Part shown: piece by piece, positions 18,920 to 29,476 of the stretch
Layout: each line of letters starts with the position of its first letter
How positions within the stretch are numbered: the first letter of the stretch is position 1
From: Pseudorhodoferax soli
Lineage (GTDB): Bacteria > Pseudomonadota > Gammaproteobacteria > Burkholderiales > Burkholderiaceae_C
DNA length: 64,000 nt
Direction: 5' to 3'
Assembly: GCF_003337555.1 (NCBI RefSeq)
Contig: NZ_QPJK01000002.1
Coordinates: forward strand, 186,001-250,000
The notes under the pieces: generated by a model
What the model was told of the DNA's origin: nothing
The model's database searches: none
What the model saw: only the letters and a program-made list of their open reading frames with translations
Made by a program: the position numbers and the translations under genes

Positions 18920-19288
18920 ATGGCTGTCAACTACGGATCCAAGCGCATCGTCGTCGGTGCGCACTACGGCTTGCGCGACTGGCTGGCGCAACGCGTCACC
19001 GGCGTGCTCATGGCGCTGTTCACCGTCATCGTGCTGGCCCAGCTGCTGCTGACCAAGGGCCCGGTGGGCTACGACCTGTGGGCCGGCATCTTCGCCGCCC
19101 AATGGATGAAGGTGCTGACCTTCTCCGTGATCATTGCCCTGATCTACCACGTGTGGGTGGGCATCCGCGATGTGTTGATGGACTACATCACCGCAGCAGT
19201 CTGGCTCCGTCTCGCGCTCCAGATTTTCACCATCGTCTGGCTGGTCGGCTGTGCCGGCTGGGCCATCCAAGTCCTCTGGAGACTGTGA
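18920..19288 (+). CDS. sdhD: Succinate dehydrogenase hydrophobic anchor subunit
   Basis: The 122-residue anchor carries GLRDWLAQRVTGVLMALF and the haem-ligand region IIALIYHVWVGIRDVLMDY, with three hydrophobic helices. It pairs with SdhC to bind haem b and ubiquinone. The start follows an AAGGAAAAG ribosome-binding sequence (18903-18911). sdhA starts two bases after its stop. Confidence 0.92.
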   Translation: MAVNYGSKRIVVGAHYGLRDWLAQRVTGVLMALFTVIVLAQLLLTKGPVGYDLWAGIFAAQWMKVLTFSVIIALIYHVWVGIRDVLMDYITAAVWLRLALQIFTIVWLVGCAGWAIQVLWRL

Positions 19289-19290
19289 GC

Positions 19291-21096
19291 ATGAGCTACA
19301 CCAAGAAGAACATCAACAAGCGCAAGTTCGACGTCGTCATCGTCGGCGCCGGCGGCTCCGGCATGCGCGCTGCACTCGAACTCTCGCGCGCCGGCCTGTC
19401 CGTCGCTTCGCTGTCCAAGGTTTTCCCGACGCGCTCGCACACGGTGGCGGCGCAGGGCGGCGTGTCCGCCTCGCTGGGCAACATGTCCGAGGACAACTGG
19501 CACTACCACTTCTACGACACCATCAAGGGCTCCGATTGGTTGGGCGACCAGGACGCCATCGAGTTCATGTGCCGTGAAGCGCCCAAGGTGGTGATCGAGC
19601 TCGAGCACTTCGGCATGCCATTCGACCGCAACCCGGACGGCACGATCTACCAGCGCCCGTTCGGCGGCCACACCGCCAACTACGGCGAGAAGCCCGTGCA
19701 GCGCGCCTGCGCCGCGGCCGACCGCACCGGCCACGCCATGCTGCACACCCTGTACCAGCAAAACGTCAAGGCCAAGACCAACTTCTTCGTCGAGTGGATG
19801 GCGCTGGACCTGATCCGCGACGCCGATGGCGACGTGGTCGGTGTCACCGCGCTCGAACTGGAAACCGGCGAGCTGTACGCGCTGCAGGCCAAGGCCGTGC
19901 TGCTGGCCACCGGCGGCGCCGGCCGCATCTTCGCGGCATCGACCAACGCCTTCATCAACACCGGCGACGGCCTGGGCATGGCGGCGCGCGCCGGCATCCC
20001 GTTGCAGGACATGGAGTTCTGGCAATTCCACCCGACCGGCGTGGCCGGCGCGGGCGTGCTGCTGACCGAAGGCTGCCGCGGCGAAGGCGCCATCCTGCTC
20101 AACAGCAATGGCGAACGTTTCATGGAGCGCTACGCGCCCACGCTGAAGGACCTGGCACCGCGCGACTTCGTCTCGCGTTCCATGGACCAGGAGATCAAGG
20201 AAGGTCGCGGCTGCGGTCCCAACAAGGACTACATTCTCATGAAGCTGGACCACCTGGGCGCCGACACCATCCGCAAGCGCCTGCCCTCGGTGGAAGAGAT
20301 CGGCCACAACTTCGCCAACGTCGACATCACCAAAGAGCCAATCCCGGTGGTGCCGACCATCCACTACCAGATGGGTGGCATCCCGACCAACATCAACGGC
20401 CAGGTCGTCACGCACGACGGCCAGCAGAACAACATCGTCAACGGCCTGTACGCGGTCGGCGAGTGCTCCTGCGTGTCGGTGCATGGCGCCAACCGCCTGG
20501 GCACGAACTCGCTGCTGGACCTGCTGGTGTTCGGCAAGTCCGCCGGCAAGCACATCGTCGAATTCATCCGCGGCAGCGGCGAGCACAAGCCGCTGCCGGC
20601 CGATGCAGGCGACAAGACGCTGGCCCGCCTGAACCAGTTGCAGGAATCCACGGATGGCGCCTACGCGCAGGACGTGGCCAACGACATCCGCGCCACCATG
20701 CAGCAACACGCCGGCGTGTTCCGCACGCAGGCCAGCATGGACGAGGGCGTGGTCAAGGTCGACGCCATCCGCGACCGCGTCTCCGGCGTCACGCTGAAGG
20801 ACAAGTCGATGGTCTGGAACACGGCCCGCATGGAAGCGCTGGAAGTCGACAACCTGATCGAAGTCGCGCAGGCCACCATGACCTCGGCCGCCGCGCGCAA
20901 GGAATGCCGCGGCGCCCACACCGTCTACGACTACGAGCACCCGGCCGACCATGCCGAGTTCCCGCTGGGCCGCAACGACAAGGAATGGATGAAGCACACG
21001 CTGTGGCACAGCGAAGGCAACAACCTGACCTACAAGCCGGTCAACCTGAAGCCCCTGACGGTCGATTCGATCCCGCCCAAGGTCCGTACGTTCTAA
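19291..21096 (+). CDS. sdhA: Succinate dehydrogenase flavoprotein subunit
   Basis: SdhA (601 residues) oxidises succinate to fumarate using covalently bound FAD. Visible are the dinucleotide fold VIVGAGGSGMRAAL (about 15-28), the flavinylated His in TRSHTVAAQGG, FAD- and substrate-site segments FHPTG and GCRGEGAILLN, the catalytic loop MDQEIKEGRGCG, and GECSCVSVHGANRLGTNSL. Length is normal. The ATG at 19291 follows sdhD with two bases between. SdhE, encoded in the same operon, would promote flavinylation. Confidence 0.97.
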   Translation: MSYTKKNINKRKFDVVIVGAGGSGMRAALELSRAGLSVASLSKVFPTRSHTVAAQGGVSASLGNMSEDNWHYHFYDTIKGSDWLGDQDAIEFMCREAPKVVIELEHFGMPFDRNPDGTIYQRPFGGHTANYGEKPVQRACAAADRTGHAMLHTLYQQNVKAKTNFFVEWMALDLIRDADGDVVGVTALELETGELYALQAKAVLLATGGAGRIFAASTNAFINTGDGLGMAARAGIPLQDMEFWQFHPTGVAGAGVLLTEGCRGEGAILLNSNGERFMERYAPTLKDLAPRDFVSRSMDQEIKEGRGCGPNKDYILMKLDHLGADTIRKRLPSVEEIGHNFANVDITKEPIPVVPTIHYQMGGIPTNINGQVVTHDGQQNNIVNGLYAVGECSCVSVHGANRLGTNSLLDLLVFGKSAGKHIVEFIRGSGEHKPLPADAGDKTLARLNQLQESTDGAYAQDVANDIRATMQQHAGVFRTQASMDEGVVKVDAIRDRVSGVTLKDKSMVWNTARMEALEVDNLIEVAQATMTSAAARKECRGAHTVYDYEHPADHAEFPLGRNDKEWMKHTLWHSEGNNLTYKPVNLKPLTVDSIPPKVRTF

Positions 21097-21110
21097 CAAG
21101 GTCCCACACG

Positions 21111-21812
21111 ATGAAGCGCACATTCCAGATCTACCGCTACGACCCGGACAAGGACGCCAAGCCTTACATGCAGACCGTCGAGATCGAGCTCGACGGCAGC
21201 GAACGCATGCTGCTGGATGCCCTGGTCAAGCTCAAGCAGCAAGACCCGACGATCTCGTTCCGCCGCTCCTGCCGCGAAGGCGTCTGCGGCTCCGATGCGA
21301 TGAACATCAACGGCAAGAACGGCCTGGCCTGCCTGACCAACATGAACACGCTGAAGGACCCCGTCGTCCTGAAGCCGCTGCCAGGCCTGCCCGTGATCCG
21401 CGACCTGATCGTGGACATGACGCAGTTCTTCAAGCAGTACCACTCGATCAAGCCCTACCTCATCACCGAAAGCCTGGCCCCCGACAAGGAACGCCTGCAA
21501 TCGCCCGAGGAGCGCGACGAGCTGAACGGCCTGTACGAGTGCATCTTGTGTGCGAGCTGCTCCACGAGCTGCCCGAGCTTCTGGTGGAACCCGGACAAGT
21601 TCGTGGGCCCGGCCGGCCTGCTGCAGGCCTACCGCTTCATCGCCGACAGCCGCGACGAAGCCACGGCCGAACGCCTGGACAACCTGGAAGACCCGTACCG
21701 CCTGTTCCGCTGCCACACCATCATGAACTGCGTGGACGTGTGCCCCAAGCATCTGAACCCGACCAAGGCCATCGGGAAGATCAAGGAGATGATGGTGCTT
21801 CGCACCGTCTGA
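21111..21812 (+). CDS. sdhB: Succinate dehydrogenase iron-sulfur subunit
   Basis: The 233-residue subunit carries the three clusters that wire FAD to ubiquinone. The 2Fe-2S site is CREGVCGSD with a later Cys in GLAC. The 4Fe-4S and 3Fe-4S ligands lie in CILCASCSTSCP and CVDVCPKHLNP with the RCHTIMNC segment. It starts 14 bases after sdhA, and sdhE begins five bases past its stop. Confidence 0.97.
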   Translation: MKRTFQIYRYDPDKDAKPYMQTVEIELDGSERMLLDALVKLKQQDPTISFRRSCREGVCGSDAMNINGKNGLACLTNMNTLKDPVVLKPLPGLPVIRDLIVDMTQFFKQYHSIKPYLITESLAPDKERLQSPEERDELNGLYECILCASCSTSCPSFWWNPDKFVGPAGLLQAYRFIADSRDEATAERLDNLEDPYRLFRCHTIMNCVDVCPKHLNPTKAIGKIKEMMVLRTV

Positions 21813-21817
21813 ATGCC

Positions 21818-22102
21818 GTGGCCCAAGCGCAGGAAGTCCTCGACGAACGCGCGCTGGCGATGCTGCGCTGGCGCTGCCGGCGCGGCCTGCTGGAGAACGA
21901 TCTGTTCCTGGAACGATTCTTCGAACGCCACGGTCCAAATGTCACTGCGGCGCAGGCCGATGCCCTGTCGCAATTGATGGAATTGGGAGACCACGACCTG
22001 CTCGACCTGCAACTGGCACGCAAGACGCTGGAACAGGTCAGTCCTGCGCTGGACAACGCCGAGACGCGCGCTGTCCTGAATCTGTTACGAGAAAACCGCT
22101 GA
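21818..22102 (+). CDS. sdhE: FAD assembly factor SdhE
   Basis: The 94-residue protein contains the SdhE signature [15 protein letters not shown] (the RGxxE motif), needed for covalent attachment of FAD to SdhA. The GTG at 21818 is five bases after sdhB and gives the full N-terminal helix; an ATG at 21860 would give an 80-residue form that still contains the motif. Location between sdhB and gltA matches the usual arrangement in Betaproteobacteria. Confidence 0.9.
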   Translation: MAQAQEVLDERALAMLRWRCRRGLLENDLFLERFFERHGPNVTAAQADALSQLMELGDHDLLDLQLARKTLEQVSPALDNAETRAVLNLLRENR

Positions 22103-22112
22103 AAGGGTGAAC

Positions 22113-23423
22113 ATGAAACTAGCCGAAAACAAAGCCACGCTGTCGTTCAGCAATGGCAGTCCGAGCGTCGAGTTGCCTGTGTACCAGGGCAACGTCGGTC
22201 CGGATGTCGTGGACATCCGCAAGCTCTACGCGCAGACCGGAATGTTCACCTACGACCCGGGCTTCCTCTCCACGGCATCGTGCCAATCCGCCATCACCTA
22301 CATCGATGGCGACAAGGGCGAGCTGCTGTACCGCGGCTACCCCATCGAGCAGTTGGCCACGAACTGCGACTTCCTGGAAACCTGCCACCTGCTGCTGTAC
22401 GGCGAACTGCCGAACACGGAGGAAAAGGGCAAGTTCACCAAGCTCGTGACCAACCACACGATGGTCAACGAGCAGATGCAGTTCTTCCTGCGTGGCTTCC
22501 GCCGCGATGCGCATCCGATGGCCATCATGACGGGCCTGGTCGGCGCGTTGTCGGCCTTCTACCACGACAGCACGGACATCAACAATCCGGAGCACCGCAA
22601 CATCTCCGCGATCCGCCTGATCGCCAAGATGCCCACGCTGGTCTCGATGGCCTACAAGTACACCATCGGCCAGCCGTACATGTACCCGCGCAACGACCTC
22701 AGCTATGCAGGCAATTTCCTGCACATGATGTTCGCGACGCCCTGCGAGGAATACAAGGTCAGCCCGGTGCTCGAACGCGCGCTGGACCGCATCTTCATCC
22801 TGCACGCCGACCACGAGCAGAACGCCTCCACCTCCACGGTGCGCCTGTGCGGCTCCTCGGGCACCAACCCGTTCGCCGCCATCGCCGCCGGTGTCGCCTG
22901 CCTGTGGGGCCCTGCCCACGGCGGTGCCAACGAGGCTGCGCTGAACATGCTGTATGACATCCAGCGCGAAGGCGGCGTTGAGAAGATCGGCGAGTTCATC
23001 AAGAAGGTCAAGGACAAGAACTCCAGCGTCAAGCTGATGGGCTTCGGTCACCGCGTCTACAAGAACTACGACCCGCGCGCCAAGCTCATGCAGGAAACCT
23101 GCAACGAGGTGCTGACCGAGCTGGGCCTGGAGAAGGATCCGCTGTTCAAGCTGGCCAAGGAGCTGGAGAAGATCGCCCTGGAAGACGAGTACTTCGTCTC
23201 GCGCAAGCTGTACCCGAACGTGGACTTCTACTCGGGCATCGTGCAGCGCGCCATCGGCATCCCGGTGCCGCTGTTCACGGCCATCTTCGCGCTGGCCCGC
23301 ACGGTCGGCTGGATTGCCCAGTTGAACGAAATGATCGGCGACCCCGAGTACAAGATCGGCCGTCCGCGGCAGCTGTTCACGGGCTCGACCAAGCGCGACG
23401 TGCAGCCGCTCGCAAAGCGCTGA
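22113..23423 (+). CDS. gltA: Citrate synthase
   Basis: The 436-residue type II (Gram-negative, hexameric) citrate synthase condenses oxaloacetate with acetyl-CoA. Motifs seen are the catalytic His regions [11 protein letters not shown] and [14 protein letters not shown], the Asp region DFYSGIV, and [17 protein letters not shown] at 22107 is in frame, but the ATG at 22113 with GAAAGGG just upstream is the better start. It ends the sdh operon and is followed by a clear terminator. Confidence 0.96.
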   Translation: MKLAENKATLSFSNGSPSVELPVYQGNVGPDVVDIRKLYAQTGMFTYDPGFLSTASCQSAITYIDGDKGELLYRGYPIEQLATNCDFLETCHLLLYGELPNTEEKGKFTKLVTNHTMVNEQMQFFLRGFRRDAHPMAIMTGLVGALSAFYHDSTDINNPEHRNISAIRLIAKMPTLVSMAYKYTIGQPYMYPRNDLSYAGNFLHMMFATPCEEYKVSPVLERALDRIFILHADHEQNASTSTVRLCGSSGTNPFAAIAAGVACLWGPAHGGANEAALNMLYDIQREGGVEKIGEFIKKVKDKNSSVKLMGFGHRVYKNYDPRAKLMQETCNEVLTELGLEKDPLFKLAKELEKIALEDEYFVSRKLYPNVDFYSGIVQRAIGIPVPLFTAIFALARTVGWIAQLNEMIGDPEYKIGRPRQLFTGSTKRDVQPLAKR

Positions 23424-23447
23424 TCGACTGTTGCCTTCGGGCACAAG

Positions 23448-23481
23448 AGCCCCGCCGGCCCTCTGGCCCGCGGGGCTTTTT
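23448..23481 (+). terminator. Intrinsic terminator after gltA
   Basis: AGCCCCGC (23448-23455) pairs with GCGGGGCT (23470-23477) and is followed by a T-run. It lies 25 bases after the gltA stop and would end the sdh-gltA transcript. Confidence 0.88.
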
Positions 23482-23503
23482 CTCGTCCACGGCCGGCAGG
23501 AGG

Positions 23504-23576
23504 GGCATCGCGATCGGCGATGCCTCCGGCCTTAAAACTGGTGGAAAATGGCCGCCCCGTCGCCGCAGGCGATGCC
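23504..23576. promoter_or_regulatory. Inverted and direct repeats upstream of the lysR-type gene
   Basis: GGCATCGC (23504-23511) and GCGATGCC (23517-23524) form a perfect 8-bp inverted repeat with a 5-base loop. A further copy GGCGATGCC occurs at 23568-23576, six bases before the regulator ATG at 23582. Repeats of this type upstream of a LysR gene could be autoregulatory sites, but this is inferred from position only. Confidence 0.4.
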
Positions 23577-23581
23577 CCACC

Positions 23582-24550
23582 ATGATGAAACCGTCCGAAC
23601 GCAACTTTGCCCGCCGCATCGACCTCACGTCGTTGCAGCTGTTCGTGGCCGTCTACGAACTGGGCAGCATCGGCAAGGCTGCCGAGCGGGAGTTCATCGC
23701 TGCCTCGGCCGTCAGCAAGCGGCTGTCCGACCTGGAAACGCTGTTGCAGACCACGCTGCTGTACCGCCACGCGCGCGGTGTGGACCTGACGCCGGCCGGC
23801 GAAAGCCTGCTGCACCATGCCCGCTCCGTGCTGTTCAGCCTGGACCGCATGCAGGGCGAGCTCAGCGAGTACGCCGACGGCGTGCGCGGCCATGTGCGCG
23901 TGCACGCCAGCATCTCGGCCATCGTGCAGTTCCTGCCCGAAGACCTGGGCGATTTCGTGCGGCGCCATGGCGGCATCAAGATCGACCTGGAAGAGCATTT
24001 GTCCAGCGAGGTCGTGCGCGCAGTGCAGGAGGGCGCGGCCGACCTGGGCATCTGCCATGCCGCGGCCGCCGAGACCAGTGACACGTTGCAGACCCGCCCC
24101 TACCGGCGCGACCGGCTGGTGCTGATCGTGCCGCGCGGCCACCAGTTGGCAGGACGCGGGGCCGTGCCGTTCGATGCCACGCTGGCTTTCGACCAGGTGG
24201 GCCTGCACAGCAACAGCTCCATCCACCTGGCCATGCACAGCGCGGCCGCGAGCCTGGGCCGCACCATCAAGCTGCGCATCCAGGTCACGGGCCTGGATGC
24301 CATGTGCCGCATGATCCACAACGGCCTGGGCATCGGCGTGATGCCGCAGCGCGCGTTCGAACTCATGCACGGCGTGGGCGACCTCGAGCATGTGCCGCTC
24401 AGCGACGCCTGGGCCGAACGCCAGATCCGCATGGTGGCGCGCGACTTCTCCACGCTGCCGGTCACGGCGCGGCTGCTGGTCGAGCACCTGGCCCCGCCTC
24501 CCGAACCACCTGCCGAGCCTGTGTCTGCCGACCAGGCCTTGGCCGTTTGA
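23582..24550 (+). CDS. LysR-family transcriptional regulator
   Basis: The 322-residue regulator has an N-terminal helix-turn-helix (about 14-75; [40 protein letters not shown]) and a periplasmic-binding-protein-like co-inducer domain (about 100-300). It is on the same strand as leuC, only 28 bases upstream, so it may be co-transcribed with leuC. Whether it regulates leucine synthesis is unknown. LysR regulators often act on a divergent neighbour, and here there is none. Confidence 0.9.
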   Translation: MMKPSERNFARRIDLTSLQLFVAVYELGSIGKAAEREFIAASAVSKRLSDLETLLQTTLLYRHARGVDLTPAGESLLHHARSVLFSLDRMQGELSEYADGVRGHVRVHASISAIVQFLPEDLGDFVRRHGGIKIDLEEHLSSEVVRAVQEGAADLGICHAAAAETSDTLQTRPYRRDRLVLIVPRGHQLAGRGAVPFDATLAFDQVGLHSNSSIHLAMHSAAASLGRTIKLRIQVTGLDAMCRMIHNGLGIGVMPQRAFELMHGVGDLEHVPLSDAWAERQIRMVARDFSTLPVTARLLVEHLAPPPEPPAEPVSADQALAV

Positions 24551-24578
24551 ACGAACCAGTCCCCCACGAAAGAAGCCC

Positions 24579-26024
24579 ATGAGCCTCACCACCAGCCCCG
24601 CGGGTGCGCGCACCCTGTACGACAAGATCTTCGACGAGCACACCGTCCACACCGAGGAAGACGGCACGGCCGTGCTGTACATCGACCGCCACCTGGTGCA
24701 CGAGGTCACGAGCCCGCAGGCCTTCGAAGGCATCCGCCAGGCCGGCCGCAAGGTGTGGCGCGTGAGCTCCATCGTGGCCACGGCCGACCACAACACCCCC
24801 ACCACGGGCTGGGAACAGGGCTACGACGGCATTGCCGACCCGATCAGTAAGGAACAGATCACCACGCTGAACAGCAACATCAAGGAGTTCGGCGCGGCCG
24901 CGTTCTTCCCCTTCATGCACAAGCGCCAGGGCATCGTGCACGTGATCGGCCCGGAGAACGGTGCCACGCTGCCGGGCATGACGGTGGTCTGCGGTGACAG
25001 CCACACCAGCACGCACGGTGCCTTCGGTGCGCTCGCGCATGGCATCGGCACCAGCGAGGTCGAGCACGTGATGGCCACGCAGACACTGCTGGCCAAGAAG
25101 GCCAAGAACATGCTCGTCAAGGTCGAGGGCCAACTGGCCAAGGGCGTCACGGCCAAGGACATCGTGCTGGCCATCATCGGCAAGATCGGCACCGCCGGCG
25201 GCACGGGCTACACCATCGAATTTGCCGGCTCCGCCATCCGCAGCCTCAGCATGGAAGGCCGCATGACGGTCTGCAACATGGCCATCGAAGGCGGCGCGCG
25301 TGCCGGCCTGGTGGCGGTGGATGACAAGACCATCGATTACGTCAAGGGCCGCCCGCTCGCACCCACCGGCGTGGCTTGGGATCAGGCCGTTGCCTACTGG
25401 AAGACGCTGCACTCCGACCCGGGCGCCCACTTCGACACCGTGGTCGAGCTGGACGCCACGCAGATCGTGCCGCAGGTCACCTGGGGCACCTCGCCCGAGA
25501 TGGTGCTGGGCATCGACGGCCGGGTGCCCGATCCCGACAAGGAGAAGGACGCCAACAAGCGCGGTGCCATCGAGCGCGCGCTGACCTACATGAACCTGGA
25601 GCCGGGCAAGGCGCTCGACGACATCTTCGTCGACAAGGTGTTCATCGGCAGCTGCACCAACAGCCGCATCGAGGACATGCGCGAAGCCGCCGCCGTGGTC
25701 AAGAAGCTCGGACAGAAGGTGGCCAAGAACGTCAAGCTCGCCATGGTGGTGCCGGGCTCGGGTCTCGTGAAGGAACAGGCCGAGCGCGAAGGCCTGCACG
25801 AGATCTTCAAGGCCGCCGGCTTCGAATGGCGCGAGCCGGGCTGCTCGATGTGCTTGGCCATGAACGCCGACCGGCTGGAGCCGGGCGAGCGCTGCGCCTC
25901 CACCAGCAACCGCAACTTCGAAGGCCGCCAGGGTGCCGGCGGACGCACGCACCTCGTCAGCCCGGCCATGGCCGCGGCCGCTGCCGTGCATGGCCACTTC
26001 GTCGACGTGCGCCAGTTCGCCTGA
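24579..26024 (+). CDS. leuC: 3-isopropylmalate dehydratase large subunit
   Basis: LeuC (481 residues) is the aconitase-like large subunit that isomerises 2- and 3-isopropylmalate in leucine synthesis, with LeuD. Cluster-ligand motifs are [15 protein letters not shown] and [29 protein letters not shown] is another family signature. The ATG at 24579 follows an AAAGAAG sequence and gives the standard N-terminus ([11 protein letters not shown]). The entericidin-type gene begins 10 bases after its stop, then leuD. Confidence 0.96.
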   Translation: MSLTTSPAGARTLYDKIFDEHTVHTEEDGTAVLYIDRHLVHEVTSPQAFEGIRQAGRKVWRVSSIVATADHNTPTTGWEQGYDGIADPISKEQITTLNSNIKEFGAAAFFPFMHKRQGIVHVIGPENGATLPGMTVVCGDSHTSTHGAFGALAHGIGTSEVEHVMATQTLLAKKAKNMLVKVEGQLAKGVTAKDIVLAIIGKIGTAGGTGYTIEFAGSAIRSLSMEGRMTVCNMAIEGGARAGLVAVDDKTIDYVKGRPLAPTGVAWDQAVAYWKTLHSDPGAHFDTVVELDATQIVPQVTWGTSPEMVLGIDGRVPDPDKEKDANKRGAIERALTYMNLEPGKALDDIFVDKVFIGSCTNSRIEDMREAAAVVKKLGQKVAKNVKLAMVVPGSGLVKEQAEREGLHEIFKAAGFEWREPGCSMCLAMNADRLEPGERCASTSNRNFEGRQGAGGRTHLVSPAMAAAAAVHGHFVDVRQFA

Positions 26025-26034
26025 GGCAGCCCCC

Positions 26035-26157
26035 ATGAAAGCCACCACCGCACTGCTGCTGGCTGCTGCCTTCGCGCTGGCCGCATGCAACACCGTCAAG
26101 GGTGTCGGCAAGGACGTGCAACGTGCCGGCGAAGCCATCGAGCGCTCGGCCAAGTAA
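26035..26157 (+). CDS. Entericidin-like small lipoprotein
   Basis: This 40-residue ORF encodes a lipoprotein precursor with a short basic start (MKATT), a hydrophobic stretch and the lipobox LAAC (lipidated Cys18). The 22-residue tail [19 protein letters not shown] is typical of entericidin A/B. In E. coli entericidins form a stress-related toxin/antidote lipoprotein pair, but many homologues are single and of unknown role. Here one copy sits between leuC and leuD, 10 bases after leuC and 16 before leuD, so it is almost certainly co-transcribed with the leucine genes. Confidence 0.87.
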   Translation: MKATTALLLAAAFALAACNTVKGVGKDVQRAGEAIERSAK

Positions 26158-26173
26158 ACACAGGAACACCGCC

Positions 26174-26827
26174 ATGCAGAAATTCACCATCCACAAGGGC
26201 CTCGTCGCGCCCATGGACCGCGAGAACGTCGACACCGACGCCATCATCCCCAAGCAGTTCCTCAAATCGATCAAGAAGACCGGCTTCGGCATCAACCTGT
26301 TCGACGAGTGGCGTTACCTGGACAAGGGCGAGCCCGGCGTGCCCGAGTCCGCGCGCAAGCCCAACCCCGACTTCGTGCTGAACCAGCCACGCTACGCCGG
26401 CGCCTCGGTGCTGCTGGCGCGCAAGAACTTCGGCTGCGGCTCCTCGCGCGAGCACGCGCCCTGGGCGCTGGACCAGTACGGCTTTCGCGCCATCCTGGCG
26501 CCGAGCTTTGCCGACATCTTCTTCAACAACAGCTTCAAGAACGGCCTCTTGCCCATCGTGCTGCCCGAAGCCACCGTGGCCCAGCTGTTCGACGAGTGCT
26601 TTGCGTTCCCGGGCTACCAGCTGACGGTCGATCTGGAGCGCCAGGTCGTCGTGCGCCCGCAGGGCGAGGAGATCGCGTTCGACGTCCAGCCCTTCCGCAA
26701 GTACTGCCTGCTCAACGGCTTTGACGACATCGGCCTGACCTTGCGCCACGCCGACAAGATCCGCGCCTACGAGGCCGAGCGCCTGGCCGCCAAGCCCTGG
26801 CTGGCCAACACCATGCTGTCCGCCTGA
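26174..26827 (+). CDS. leuD: 3-isopropylmalate dehydratase small subunit
   Basis: LeuD (217 residues) forms the swivelling domain that completes the isopropylmalate isomerase active site. Family motifs are [13 protein letters not shown], the loop [15 protein letters not shown] and [16 protein letters not shown]. It starts 16 bases after the entericidin-like gene, with leuB 28 bases downstream. Confidence 0.96.
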   Translation: MQKFTIHKGLVAPMDRENVDTDAIIPKQFLKSIKKTGFGINLFDEWRYLDKGEPGVPESARKPNPDFVLNQPRYAGASVLLARKNFGCGSSREHAPWALDQYGFRAILAPSFADIFFNNSFKNGLLPIVLPEATVAQLFDECFAFPGYQLTVDLERQVVVRPQGEEIAFDVQPFRKYCLLNGFDDIGLTLRHADKIRAYEAERLAAKPWLANTMLSA

Positions 26828-26855
26828 TCCCTTTTCCAACCTATCTTCATCGCTT

Positions 26856-27926
<1,071 letters not shown>

Positions 27927-27937
27927 AATCTCGCCCC

Positions 27938-28036
27938 ATGTCCGCCGCCGCCTGCTCCGCAATCCTGTCCATGCCGTTCGGCATGGCTGCGGCGGCCGAC
28001 ATCTCCACCAAAACCACGACCACCATTACGGGCTGA
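27938..28036 (+). CDS. Thr/Ile-rich leader peptide upstream of asd
   Basis: A 32-codon ORF starts at ATG 27938 and ends at TGA 28034-28036. Its C-terminal part reads ISTKTTTTITG, with six Thr and two Ile codons in 11 positions, mostly ACC/ACG. This strongly resembles the threonine-operon leader peptides of enterobacteria (thrL), where ribosome stalling at Thr/Ile codons controls attenuation. It lies 97 bases upstream of asd, a gene of the aspartate-to-Thr/Ile pathway, and is followed by competing hairpins. Internal ATGs at 27971 and 27983 could also serve as the start. Translation is inferred. Confidence 0.65.
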   Translation: MSAAACSAILSMPFGMAAAADISTKTTTTITG

Positions 28037-28114
28037 CTCAGCCTGGTTCGTCGTGCGCCCTTCCTGGCCGTCGACGCGCCAGGCGAGCAGTCCCTCTAGG
28101 CGCTGTTTGTTTTT
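28030..28114 (+). promoter_or_regulatory. Predicted transcription attenuator upstream of asd
   Basis: Several mutually exclusive pairings are possible. GGCTG (28031-28035, over the leader stop) pairs with CAGCC (28039-28043). GCCTGG (28041-28046) can pair with CCAGGC (28079-28084). CCTGGC (28063-28068) can pair with GCCAGG (28078-28083). GCGCC (28076-28080) can pair with GGCGC (28099-28103), directly before the T-rich stretch 28104-28114. The last pair would be the terminator; pairings using 28078-28084 would block it. The terminator stem is only five base pairs with a long loop, so its strength is uncertain. Confidence 0.5.
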
Positions 28115-28132
28115 ACTTGAAAGGGCAATGTG

Positions 28133-29296
28133 ATGAAGGTAGGTAATCTGGTCGGCCTCGTCGGCTGGCGCGGCATGGTCGGCTCGGTCCTGATCGACCG
28201 CATGCAGGCCGAGGGCGATTTCGAGTTGATCGAACCGGTGTTCTTCTCGACCTCCAACGCGGGCGGCAAGGCCCCTGCGCAAGCCAAGAACGAGACCACG
28301 CTGCAGGACGCCTACGACATCGCCGCGCTCAAGCGCTGCGACATCATCATCACGGCCCAGGGCGGCGACTACACCAGCGAAGTTTTCCCCAAGCTGCGCG
28401 CCGCCGGCTGGAACGGCCACTGGATCGACGCAGCCTCCACGCTGCGCATGAAGGACGACGCGGTCATCGTGCTCGACCCGGTCAACCTGCCGGTGATGCA
28501 GCGTGCGTTGGCCAAGGGCGGCAGGAACTGGATCGGCGGCAACTGCACCGTCAGCTGCATGCTGATGGGCGTGGGCGCGCTGTACAAGGCCGGCCTGGTC
28601 GAATGGATGAGCACCATGACCTACCAGGCCGCATCCGGCGGTGGCGCCCAGCACATGCGCGAGCTGCTGACGCAGTTCGGCAGCATCCACGGCGAGGTGC
28701 GCGACCTGCTCAACGACCCCAAGTCGGCGATCCTGGAGATCGACCGCAAGGTGCTGGCCAGGCAAAAGGCCCTTTCCGCCGACGAGACCGCCAACTTCGG
28801 CGTGCCGCTGGGTGGCAGCCTGATCCCGTGGATCGACAAGGACCTGGGCCTGGGCAAGTCGCAGGACGATGCCGAATGGGGCATGTCCAAGGAAGAGTGG
28901 AAGGGCGGCGCCGAGACCAACAAGATCCTGGGCCAGGGTCCGTCCTTCGGCACCGGCATCACGCCGGTCGACGGCTTCTGCGTGCGCATCGGCGCCATGC
29001 GCTGCCACAGCCAGGCGCTGACCTTCAAGCTAAAGAAGAACGTGCCGCTGGCCGACATCGAAGCCATGCTGGCCGCCGACAACGAGTGGGTGCGCGTGGT
29101 GCCGAACACGCGCGAGGACACGCTCAAGGGCCTGACGCCCGTGGCCACCACCGGCACCCTGACGATCCCGGTCGGCCGCATCCGCAAGCTGGCCATGGGC
29201 CCGGAATACGTGGGCGCGTTCACGGTCGGCGACCAACTGCTGTGGGGCGCAGCCGAGCCGCTGCGCCGCACGCTGCGCGTGCTGCTGCAGGCCTGA
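28133..29296 (+). CDS. asd: Aspartate-semialdehyde dehydrogenase
   Basis: Asd (387 residues) reduces aspartyl phosphate to aspartate semialdehyde, the branch compound for Lys, Met, Thr, Ile and diaminopimelate. It begins [14 protein letters not shown] (NADP fold) and has the catalytic Cys138 in [30 protein letters not shown] is another family segment. It is the Gram-negative (E. coli-like) form. The ATG at 28133 is seven bases after GAAAGGG (28119-28125). An in-frame GTG lies at 28130, and a start-stop ATGTGA (28128-28133) sits between the ribosome-binding site and the true start. Confidence 0.95.
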   Translation: MKVGNLVGLVGWRGMVGSVLIDRMQAEGDFELIEPVFFSTSNAGGKAPAQAKNETTLQDAYDIAALKRCDIIITAQGGDYTSEVFPKLRAAGWNGHWIDAASTLRMKDDAVIVLDPVNLPVMQRALAKGGRNWIGGNCTVSCMLMGVGALYKAGLVEWMSTMTYQAASGGGAQHMRELLTQFGSIHGEVRDLLNDPKSAILEIDRKVLARQKALSADETANFGVPLGGSLIPWIDKDLGLGKSQDDAEWGMSKEEWKGGAETNKILGQGPSFGTGITPVDGFCVRIGAMRCHSQALTFKLKKNVPLADIEAMLAADNEWVRVVPNTREDTLKGLTPVATTGTLTIPVGRIRKLAMGPEYVGAFTVGDQLLWGAAEPLRRTLRVLLQA

Positions 29297-29316
29297 GCCG
29301 CACCCTTCCCCCTGAC

Positions 29317-29339
29317 ACGGCCCGCCTCTGGCGGGCCGT
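29317..29339 (+). terminator. Hairpin after asd (likely terminator)
   Basis: ACGGCCCGCC (29317-29326) pairs perfectly with GGCGGGCCGT (29330-29339) around a 3-base loop, 20 bases after the asd stop. The following T-run is very short, so termination may be partial or factor-assisted. Confidence 0.65.
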
Positions 29340-29476
29340 TGGCGTCTGGCAACATCGGGGGGCAGCGAGAATGGCGCGCTCCAATGCGGCGCCAAGTTCG
29401 AACCCGCTTCAGCTTGTCAGCCTAAAGCATTGCTGCTACCGTTCTTTTTAGTAACCAAGTCGGCCCGTCCATTTGC

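Noticed and set aside
19183-21123. 646-codon minus-strand frame opposite sdhA
   Set aside because: Shadow of a certain flavoprotein gene; no motifs.
24551-24578. Leucine leader peptide before leuC
   Set aside because: The gap after the LysR gene is only 28 bases and holds no Leu-rich ORF or hairpin.
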